DNA from: Apoderus coryli
Taxonomy: Eukaryota; Arthropoda; Insecta; Coleoptera; Attelabidae
Direction of reading: 5' to 3'
Assembly (NCBI GenBank): GCA_911728435.2
Contig: OU452209.1
Location: forward strand, 15,668,869 to 15,732,868
DNA length: 64,000 nucleotides
The notes under the pieces are model-generated. The model had not been told where the DNA came from. It did no database searches and saw nothing but the letters and a program-made list of their open reading frames with translations. The number at the start of each line of letters is the position of its first letter. The stretch's first letter is position 1. Below, in pieces: positions 23,168-32,507 of this stretch. The translations under genes were made by a program, and so were the position numbers.

Positions 23168-24040
23168 TCAAATACTCAACTTTACATGAATTGTGGTTTT
23201 GTGGTTAAAAAAAATGCTAAAAAAAGTTTCTTGTAAGTGTTGATATAGTTTAGATCCAATAAAATATACAGTTACGGCAAATTTCTTGAACTCACTTGTA
23301 TATCTCCGACCTATCAATGATTTCTTGGATAAATTATACTGCATAATAACAAAATTAGCCAAGCCTTTCTTAAAATTAGTTTTAACAAACTCAATATAAT
23401 CTTCTTTATCGAATGGTCTGTTCGAAAGTTCCGGTAATTCTATCCAACTTTCTTTTAAGGTTCTTCACCTCCATTCTCAAGGCTTTTTTCTTGGAGATTG
23501 CTCAGATATTCCTGGAGATATTTGCAGTTGTTCTGTAATTTAGAATTTCATCTAATACCTACATGAAGATAGAATTTGTAGTTAAAAGTAACTTACTATC
23601 TAAAGGGATTTTTTTCCAAATTCAAGTCATCAAAAACCAGAGAAGATCCATCCGATATCGTTGATGGTTGTGCACTTAAAACAAATTAATTAAATATGTA
23701 CATACGACTGACACAACACTCATCAAACACTTACCTTGTTCGCTAACCCCCTTTTAAAAAATAGTTGGTATGGCTTCCCTTTGTGCTTGCTGTTGCCAAA
23801 ATCAGCAAACATTTTCTCCTCAAAATGTTCACTACAAACTTTGCGATTAAACACTTTTTCCGGTTCGTTCGATATCAAGTCTAACCTGCCAATGTTTTCC
23901 ACCCATTGAAGTTGCCTTGAAAATTATTTAAAAAACATTTTGTGTAGGTACATTACATACCTTATTGGATCACTCGGAATTCTGAAATATCTTATTAACT
24001 TTCCAGTTGTGTGGCTGTTGTTACTACAATAATTTGGCAT
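23168..24040 (-). pseudogene. P-type transposase fragment with THAP domain
   Basis: Minus-strand exons starting at the ATG at 24040 splice at 23961 (GTATGT) and continue near 23926. The first part is a THAP DNA-binding domain: Cys5, the Pro and Trp of the fold (RIPSDPIR, QLQW), and a CxxH pair in VCSEHFEE. The usual second Cys at position 10 is His here. A distal part at about 23380-23168 shows GRRYTSEFKKFAVTVYF, the wording of the P/THAP9 transposase region after the coiled coil. Stop codons and frame breaks lie between, and the RNase H-like catalytic domain downstream is missing. It cannot encode an active transposase. Confidence 0.75.
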
Positions 24041-24367
24041 TGTCTCTCACCACACCAAAGATTTATGTAGGTACACAATTATTAATCTATGCTTTCACTA
24101 ACAGTTAATTAAATAAACACTATTACACTATTGTTCTTAAAACTAGAATTCAATAAATCTTATAACCAAATAACTAATAAAAATGGAAAAACGTTGAAAA
24201 CTTTTTAGAAAATGGAATAAACGAATGTAAACAATCATTAATATTCGTCCATATTGGAATTTTACCCAATTCGACAGCTTGCGCACAAAATCGCGCGAAC
24301 GAACACAAAGTCCCATCGAAATCGTCAAGTAAAACTTCTGGTTAGCATAGCTTTCTTATTCTATGGT

Positions 24368-24706
24368 GAAGCACCCATTTCAATAGATGAAAGGGGTGAA
24401 AACGACGCACCATTTACATACTGAATTCATCGAGTAGAGATAAAGTTATCGATGTTTAAAAAGGCTTACGAAATCCAACAAAAAGAAAGCAGTCTTCGTA
24501 AGTGTACTTTGATAAACAATACGATAAATAAATTGACGTCGAGAGAAATTGCGATGAGTAGGAAGGTATTAGAAAAGTCCATTGAGAGGAAACATCGGAT
24601 GAAAATGGTGGAATTATCGATGAAAACGTCGATGAATGATCAAGTGAACTGGATCCGAACGAAAAACGAACAAATTAATAAACAGAAGCAGTTGAAAAGT
24701 GATTAA
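24368..24706 (+). pseudogene. SERTA-like protein, copy 2, broken
   Basis: It matches copy 1 from the APISIDERGENDAP block to the stop at 24704-24706, including SSLRKCTLINNTINKL. The 5' third of the gene is absent, replaced by the end of the P-like transposon, and an in-frame stop follows APFTY. Downstream of that stop a frame of 84 residues stays open. It is followed, as in copy 1, by a tandem array of the same family. Confidence 0.8.
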
Positions 24707-24719
24707 AAGTTTAATACCT

Positions 24720-25800
24720 ATTCGTGATTTAAATGTAACAGTACGTACCAAGTTGTTTTTCTTTTGTCACTTTGTGATTTTTATTTCGTTTTTTCTTTAG
24801 ATATTTTTAGGGCTTGTTTTGTATATATAAATATTGTATCTTTTTATTATTACTGTTACTTTCGTTCTAATTTTTGTTTTTTATTTGTAAATTGTACCAA
24901 ATTTTTTTCTTTTGATATAGTCAATTTGTGATTTTTATTTCGTTTTTTCTTTAGGTATTTTTAGGGCTTGTTTTGTATATATAAATATTGTATCTTTTTA
25001 TTATTACTGTTACTTTCGTTCTAATTTTTGTTTTTTATTTGTAAATTGTACCAAATTTTTTTTCTTTTGAGTCAATTTGTGATTTTTATTTCGTTTTTTC
25101 TTTAGATATTTTTAGGGCTTGTTTTGTATATATAAATATTGTATCTTTTTATTATTACTGTTACTTTCGTTCTAATTTTTGTTTTTTATTTGTAAATTGT
25201 ACCAAATCTTTTTTCTTTTGAGTCAATTTGTGATTTTTATTTCGTTTTTTCTTTAGATATTTTTAGGGCTTGTTTTGTATATATAAATATTGTATCTTTT
25301 TATTATTACTGTTACTTTCGTTCTAATTTTTGTTTTTTATTTGTAAATTGTACCAAATTTTTTTCTTTTGATATAGTCAATTTGTGATTTTTATTTCGTT
25401 TTTTCTTTAGGTATTTTTAGGGCTTGTTTTGTATATATAAAATATTGTATCTTTTTATTATTACTGTTACTTTCGTTCTAATTTTTGTTTTTTATTTGTA
25501 AATTGTACCAAATTTTTTTTCTTTTGAGTCAATTTGTGATTTTTATTTCGTTTTTTCTTTAGATATTTTTAGGGCTTGTTTTGTATATATAAATATTGTA
25601 TCTTTTTATTATTACTGTTATTTTCGTTCTAATTTTTGTTTTTTATTTGTAAATTGTACCAAATCTTTTTTCTTTTGAGTCAATTTGTGATTTTTATTTC
25701 GTTTTTTCTTTAGGTATTTTGATTTTTGTAAAAAGTATATTATTATTATTAAGTGTAGGTATTTTTAGGCCTTGTTTTTTTATATATAAATATTTTATCT
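24720..25800. repeat. tandem array, ~150-bp unit, after SERTA-like copy 2
   Basis: About seven units of ~150 bp share the sequence of the array at 19590-20560 but lack the ~50-bp insert present in those 200-bp units; only the last unit has it. Each keeps the TTTTTTCTTTAG tract. Confidence 0.9.
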
Positions 25801-25900
25801 TTTTATTATTACTGTTGCTCTCGTTCTGGTTTTTGTTTTTTTATTTGTAAATAATTGTACCCATTTTTTATTTATTTTGAAATATATAATATTCTCAAAT

Positions 25901-26481
25901 TAATTAATAACAAAATCGTATTAAGTGGTTAAACTAAAAATGAAGACGATCATTTTTAAAAGAAAGAAATAATCAGATGGTGTGTATGTATGTTTAAAAT
26001 TTTTTTATAAATTTATCTGGATAGATAATGAGAATAGATACGTCGAGGCAAGCTAGAAGAAATTCTCTAGTTATTCAAGATAAATTTATAAAAAAAATTT
26101 AAAATATAAAACACACCATCTGATTCCTTCCTTCTGTTAAAAATTATCGTCTTCATTTTTAGTTTAACGACGTAAAACTTATATACTTGGGGCTATATCT
26201 CCCTCTATTATAATAATTTGTTTGACTTGTGTAATTGTTAATTGATTGTTTTTTATTTTAATTATGTAATTGAGTTTATTGTTACAATTTGTTTGTGGTT
26301 TTTTGCTGACCTGGTTGAGTTTTTGCCATTTTTTCTTCGTAGGTGTTTTATTTTTAGATTTTTCAAATTTTTATTTTTGCTTTGTAGGCTGATGATGGCT
26401 ATGTAGCCGAAACGTGTGTTTTTAATTATATGTGGATTTGACTTGGAGTTTTACGTGTTTTATTTTAAAATTATTTATATA
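25901..26481. mobile_element. non-autonomous insertion with hairpin and long target repeat
   Basis: An exact 26-bp direct repeat flanks this 581-bp block (25875-25900 and 26482-26507). The matching place in the first SERTA-like block (about 20570-20600) has the repeat only once, so it shows the empty site. The inserted block contains a large imperfect hairpin at about 25930-26170 with arms near 100 bp ('aaaaatgaagacgat' and 'atcgtcttcattttt' at the ends) and, further on, a hammerhead-like motif. There is no coding sequence. A Penelope-related or other retroelement remnant is possible. Confidence 0.7.
26389..26413 (+). ncRNA. hammerhead-ribozyme-like core
   Basis: The order is CTGATGA, an extra T, GGCT, loop ATGT, AGCC, then GAAAC. 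That matches the conserved core of hammerhead ribozymes (CUGAUGA, stem II, GAAA) apart from the one-base bulge. I could not find convincing stems I and III with an NUH cleavage site, so activity is doubtful. Similar motifs are known in Penelope-like elements. Confidence 0.3.
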
Positions 26482-26759
26482 TTTTGAAATATATAATATT
26501 CTCAAATAAATTCTATCTTACATTTCAGTTTGTTTTTTAATACTTTAGATTCGACCTACTAAGGCCTCTGTTTCGTTTTCTTTGTAGATTAATATTTAAA
26601 TTAAAAAAAAAACCAAAAAGTTTTTTTTTAATCCACCTATCTATATTCGATTCGCTTTATACCCATAAAAATTTATTGCTTTTTAAGCAAAAATTAACAG
26701 GAATTGAAAAAAAAATAAAAAAATATATTTATTAAAGTGGGGTAAAAAATAGGTGGATA

Positions 26760-27343
26760 GATAGATAGATATATTTATTCACATCTTATGTTACAAACAT
26801 GTATAGTACGTCAAAAAAGAACAAAAATTAATCAATCAAAGTTACAGCACCAAAGAAAGGCTTACAAACAAATTAAAATAGCAACAACATAAAACAAACT
26901 AAAATCTAGAAAAATCTTACAATATCGCTTTTGAAATAGTCCTCAAAGGTATAAAAAGCTTGAGATATCAAAAATGATTTAATACTTTTGTTAAACTGGA
27001 CTTCACCAAGGTTCTTTATGTGAGACGGCACCTTATTATAAAATTTAACACAATAATAGTCGGAACCTTTCCTAGTCCTCAATGGGCGGTGAAATTCAGG
27101 CAATATGTCATTGCGATTTCGCGTACCATAATTATGCATATCAGAGTGAAGAGTAAAATGCGAGGCATTGGTTCGAATGTAGCCAAGACAGTTTAAGATG
27201 TACAAGGAAGGCAACGTAAGTAGTCCGTGTTCAACAAAATACTTTTTACAGCAGTCACGCCAACCGAGCCCCAAGATTGTACGTAAACATCTCCTCTGTA
27301 GCTTGAAGATTTTCATTGCATGGGAACTATGTCCCCAGTTCAA
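26760..27343 (-). pseudogene. LINE 3' fragment
   Basis: The minus-strand frame at 27343-26906 (145 residues) resembles the C-terminus of LINE ORF2: WGHSSHAMKIFKLQRRCLR, LPSLYILNCLGYI and FYNKVPSHIKNL. A 3' UTR and a terminal (TATC)n tail follow at about 26760-26772. It is a 5'-truncated copy without RT motifs. Confidence 0.8.
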
Positions 27344-27745
27344 AATACGTTTTTTTTTTAATCTTTTTTACCCCATTTTACACTATTTTCGAACGCCATT
27401 CAATTAAGTGCGTAAAAAATTATGCAGAATTTCGAATAAGTTTACGAACTATGAATTTTTTTAATTTTTGAACTCTCTTTTAAACCCTTTGCCTACGCTC
27501 AATGTTTCCCAAAATCTAATCAGCTCCTTGCCATGTCCAATAGTATTTTTGTACCAAATTTGGTTAAAATCTGTTAAGCGGTTTTTGCGTTTTCGTGCAT
27601 ACAGACATTTTTTTAAAACTACTTATTTATGTATAAAATGACCAAAAACAAGTATTTCCGGTGAAATTAAAAAAAATTTTTTTTTCGTGAAACTAATAGT
27701 CTCCATATATACATATATTAAATATATGATATGGAGAGCTAAAAA
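27344..27745 (+). repeat. dispersed repeat family, copy C
   Basis: It holds the 'ccccattttacactattttcgaacgcc' type phrase, a block reading AATCTGTTAAGCGGTTTTTGCG followed by CGTGCATACAGAC, and the family end TATGATATGGAGAGCTAAAA. The middle block resembles a sequence common at the ends of many arthropod transposons. It joins directly to the second copy of the 340-bp direct repeat. Confidence 0.65.
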
Positions 27746-28095
27746 TCATCACCAGCTCTCAGACTATTGTAATATTATTCTGACTGTAAAACTAGCGACA
27801 TCTAATGACGAATATGTGTAAATACAACTAAAGCAACTGTGGTGGTGACATCTAGGCACAAAGGTGCTCAACTAAATCTAGACTCGAGGAAGGATTTTGT
27901 AATTCGTATTCAGTCGCAAAGCTACACTTCAGATACCAACTGATAGAGGACGCTTGTTAGAGTGAAAATTGACATTTACACCATGTGACATGATCACTTA
28001 CCACTCACTTTGCACTTTTAAATTTTGTAAAAGGAACGTGAGATTTAGTGAGGGGCTGAAATCGAAGAAGAGGAAATGTTGACATTTACAATCTA
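27746..28095. repeat. ~350-bp direct repeat, copy 2, upstream of Taf7
   Basis: It matches 21498-21836 over its whole length with scattered substitutions. It ends about 115 bp before the Taf7 start codon, so it probably overlaps the Taf7 promoter region. No known promoter element was identified with confidence. Confidence 0.8.
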
Positions 28096-28211
28096 TTTTG
28101 AAAATAAGGTTATTTTTTGAATTTATCTACACATACCTGTTTTGTGTTTATCGACTTCACCTATTTTAGTTTTATTTATTTCTTTTTTAATAATACTAGC
28201 TTTATGTAAAA

Positions 28212-29568
28212 ATGTACTCTAAAAATAAGGAATCAGATGATGGCCCCGCGGAACTTGAATCACAGTTCATCCTACGTTTACCACAGGTAAGAACTCAAAA
28301 TCAGCCTTATTCTAAATTAAAACTAACTAAATACTTATTGTATTGTTTATAGGAACCAGCTCGAGTACTGCGAGAAACCATCCAAAGCGGTGCTAATCTA
28401 AAAGACCGATTTACAATTAAAATCGAAAACAATATGCGCCATGGAGAAGTTCGGTTAGACCACTGGTTATTACCCACTAAAGTTGTAGATTTACCAACTA
28501 TTGTGGAATCATTAAAAACTATAGATTCAAAAAACTTTTATAAAACCGCTGATATTTGCCAAATGGTGATTTGTAAGGAAGAAGATGATCAAACTACAAC
28601 AGGTTGGTAGATATAATTTACTAAATAATGTTTACATTAATTATTTCTTGTATTACCTACTTTAGATGAAGAATCGCCACAAAAAAAGAAAAAGGATCCA
28701 AACAAAGTGGATAGAAAGTATTTGTGGCCTCATGGTATTACGCCTCCGTCAAAGAATGTACGACGTAGGAGATTCCGGAAAACTTTAAGGAAAAAGTATG
28801 TTGAAGCGCCAGAAATTGAAAAGGAAGTCAAAAGACTGCTACGGATAGACAACGATGCGGTAAGTCCGAGTTATTCACTCATGAATTAAATAATGTAAGT
28901 TGCAAATAATAGGTTAGTGTTAGATGGGAGGTGATTAACGAGGAAGACGACAAAGTGAATAAGGGAACAGTGATAAAGAACGAAATACCTGATCATCCTA
29001 AAACAGTAGCTGAAGATGACATTTTCGGTGGGGCAGTCAGTGATTCAGACGAGGAAGACGCCCATTTAACTGTTTTAGATGAAAACAGTCAGAATTCGGC
29101 AGATGACAGTCATTTAACCGACTCAAATTCGATAATGGTAAGGAACATTGGATCATTTACATAAGTTTAAATACTTAAGTTAAGGTTATTTTATTTTAGC
29201 AGCAGCATAACACGACGGAATCGAAGCTGATCACAGAATTCTCCAGCGATATGTTCCATGAGATGAGAGCCTCACCGAATATTATGCAAGAAGTGGATTA
29301 TTATCAACAATCGAGCGCTAGTATGTCGTACTCTGAACCGCCTCAACTCAATAGAGGTACCATTGAAACTCGTCTGTATGAATTGAATGCTGATCTGAAC
29401 GATATTAAGCATCGTCGGATTCAGCAGGAAGCAAAAATTGAAAGTATTGAAAATCTGGCGTTACGGCAACGGTTTCAGGAGAATGTGGATAGAACGTTGC
29501 AGGAACAGTTGGAGAAAGAGCATGAAATCTATAATTTGGAGGAGTTGTTGAAGCAAATGAATACGTAG
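28212..29568 (+). CDS. Taf7: TFIID subunit 7 (TAF7)
   Basis: Five exons, 28212-28286, 28353-28602, 28666-28859, 28913-29137 and 29200-29568, join in frame to 370 residues. The N-terminal TAFII55 domain is clear: [28 protein letters not shown], then [20 protein letters not shown]. Exons 3-4 carry the [20 protein letters not shown] block and AVSVRWEVI. The middle is acidic and the C-terminal 100 residues look like a coiled coil. TAF7 is a nuclear TFIID component that binds TAF1 and holds back its acetyltransferase activity. An upstream ATG at 28204 is followed at once by a stop. An ATTAAA lies at 29607, about 40 bp after the stop codon. Identification is firm. Confidence 0.95.
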
Positions 29569-30087
29569 TGATGATTTATTATTTAAAATTTGTTTATATA
29601 TTATGCATTAAATATTATTTTACAACTTTATATTATTATTTTGTACCTATTTAATAATTAAAATGTGAAAGTAAATTTTGAGTTTTTCTGCAAGTTCCAA
29701 ACATGAATAAACAGCCTTCTTTCGAATCCGACTTATGTGAATCAAGTCGTGGCCTTCGTTTATATAAGAACAGGGCCAGGAAATTTGACCTGAACAAAGG
29801 ACCACGTAGCATCGCTGTATGAATGAAATTTTCAACGCATACTGCTAAAGAATTCACCTTTCTCTGTGCTTAAAGATCTAACTCGCAACATTTGGAGTTA
29901 CTAACGGCGGCGATAAAGAAATTTGGGAAACACCACAGCGTATGGTCTTCTATTCCTTCATATTTGAGGTGGCAGGACTACCGATTCGGTCCCGGGAAAG
30001 TGTGTAAGTACACAATATACTATTCTGAAATGATGTTCGTGAAATATCGCTCAACTATACCTCGTTTTAGGTATAGATTTCAAGGCA
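29569..30087. other. Taf7 3' flank, no further gene
   Basis: The Taf7 3' UTR ends early here. The frames at 29647-29857 (minus) and 29892-30149 (plus, running into the satellite) have no recognised motif. Confidence 0.4.
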
Positions 30088-32195
30088 GAGTTGGTCTATA
30101 TTTGGTGGGGTGTAGACTTTTACTTGATGACCTACCCTGGGGTTACTAGAACCCCTCTCGATTTGTTATATACCCTGATAGATTGAGAATAGATGTCCGA
30201 TAGACATATCCAAAGCGCAGTGGCACAGCAGGACGCGTGATTTTTTTATGATTTTTCAAACTTGGTCTATATTTGGTGGGGTGTAGACTTTTACTTGATG
30301 ACCTACCCTGGGGTTACTAGAAGCCCTCTCGATTTCTCACCCTGATAGATTCAGAATAAATGTCCGATAGACATATCCAAAGCTCAGTGGCGCAGCAGGA
30401 CGCGTGAATTTTTTATGATTTTTCAAACTTGGTCTATATTTGGTGGGGTGTAGACTTTTACTTGATGACCTACCCTGGGGTTACTAGAAGCCCTCTCGAT
30501 TTCTTATACACCCTGATAGATTCAGAATAAATGTCCGATAGACATATCCAAAGCTCAGTGGCGCAGCAGGACGCGTGAATTTTTTATGATTTTTCAAACT
30601 TGGTCTATATTTGGTGGGGTGTAGACTTTTACTTGATGACCTACCCTGGGGTTACTAGAACCCCTCTCGATTTGTTATATACCCTGATAGATTGAGAATA
30701 GATGTCCGATAGACATATCCAAAGCTCAGTGGCACAGCAGGACGCGTGAATTTTTTATGATTTTTCAAACTTGGTCTATATTTGGTGGGCTGTAGACTTT
30801 TACTTGATGACTTACCCTGGGGTTACTAGAAGCCCTCTCGATTTCTTATACACCCTGATAGATTCAGAATAAATGTCTGATAGACATATCCAAAGCTCAG
30901 TGGCGCAGCAGGACGCGTGAATTTTTTATGATTTTTCAAACTTGGTCTATATTTGGTGGGGTGTAGACTTTTACTTGATGACCTACCCTGGGGTTACTAG
31001 AACCCCTCTCGATTTGTTATATACCCTGATAGATTCAGAATAAATGTCTGATAGACATATCCAAAGCTCAGTGGCGCAGCAGGACGCGTGAATTTTTTAT
31101 GATTTTTCAAACTTGGTCTATATTTGGGGGGGTGTAGACTTTTACTTGATGACCTACCCTGGGGTTACTAGAACCCCTCTCGATTTGTTATACACCCTGA
31201 TAGATTTAGAATAGATGTCCGATAGACATATCCAAAGCTCAGTGGCGCAGCAGCACGCGTGATTTTTTTATGATATTTCAAAGTTGGTCTATATTTGGTG
31301 GGGTGTAGACTTTTACTTGATGACCTACCCTGGGGTTACTAGAAGCCCTCTCGATTTCTTATACACCCTGATAGATTTAGAATAGATGTCCGATAGACAT
31401 ATCCAAAGCTCAGTGGCGCAGCAGGACGCGTGATTTTTTATGATATTTCAAACTTGGTATATATTTGGTGGGGTGTAGACTTTTACTTGATGACCTACCC
31501 TGGGGTTACTAGAAGCCCTCTCGATTTCTTATACACCCTGATAGATTTAGAATAGATGTCCGATAGACATATCCAAAGCTCAGTGGCGCAGCAGGACGCG
31601 TGATTTTTTATGATATTTCAAACTTGGTATATATTTGGGGGGGTGTAGACTTTTACTTGATGACCTACCCTGGGGTTACTAGAACCCCTCTCGATTTGTT
31701 ATACACCCTGATAGATTTAGAATAGATGTCCGATAGACATATCCAAAGCTCAGTGGCGCAGCAGCACGCGTGATTTTTTTATGATATTTCAAAGTTGGTC
31801 TATATTTGGTGGGGTGTAGACTTTTACTTGATGACCTACCCTGGGGTTACTAGAAGCCCTCTCGATTTCTTATACACCCTGATAGATTTAGAATAGATGT
31901 CCGATAGACATATCCAAAGCTCAGTGGCGCAGCAGGACGCGTGATTTTTTATGATATTTCAAACTTGGTATATATTTGGTGGGGTGTAGACTTTTACTTG
32001 ATGACCTAACCTGGGGTTACTAGAACCCCTCTCGCTTTCCTATACACCCTGCTAGATTCAGAGTAGATGTGCGATGGACATATCCAAAGCTTAGTCGCGC
32101 AGCAGGATTGATTTTTTTTTTATGATTATTCAAAGTTGATCTATATTTGGTGTGGTGTAGACTTTTACTTGATGACCTACCATGGGGTTACTAGA
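30088..32195. repeat. ~170-bp satellite array, 12-13 units
   Basis: Units begin 'ttggtctatatttgg' near 30091, 30262, 30429, 30600, 30771 and so on, at 167-172 bp. Each carries two short inverted repeats: GGGGTT-ACTAG-AACCCC (or AAGCCC in a variant unit type) and ATGTC-CGATA-GACAT. The two variant types are interspersed. Blocks of three units near 31115-31450 and 31640-31970 are nearly identical, so higher-order duplication has taken place. It fills the space between Taf7 and the 3' end of Hyou1. Confidence 0.95.
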
Positions 32196-32507
32196 AACCC
32201 TCACTAAACAAAAAAAAAAAACACAATTTTCAAAATGATCTTAAAGACTTTTTTATTATTATTTATAAATAAATTAATGCACTTAATAAATTAACTCACA
32301 CAAATTGTAACAAAAATTACACCTACAATATTAACACCTTTTTTGGAGAAGAAAAAATCACACAAATCGATCATCGTGGCGTGTAAAAAAATATACAACT
32401 ACTATCTTCCATCTATTTTAAAGAAAATCATAACATAAATGCAACTTTTGACGAGTGTTCCAAACTTCCAATAATTAAACTTCACTAAACCATTAATTAA
32501 TTCATTA

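Larger units (their letters stand above)
21853..24366 (-). mobile_element. P-element-like DNA transposon, decayed
   Basis: The ends are imperfect terminal inverted repeats. The left end reads CCATAGAATAAGTAAGC and the reverse complement of the right end reads CCATAGAATAAGAAAGC; both continue with GCTAACCAGAAGTTT and, further in, a shared GATTTTGTGCGC block. Inside, on the minus strand, lie exons of a THAP-domain, P-type transposase. The element is about 2.5 kb. No matching 8-bp target duplication is visible at these borders. The 22313-22930 part is a dispersed repeat also found elsewhere in the window, so the internal region has been rearranged. The right end abuts the second SERTA-like copy. 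Confidence 0.75.

Noticed and set aside
29892..30149. Plus-strand 85-residue frame
   Set aside because: Its second half runs into the 170-bp satellite; no motif in the first half.
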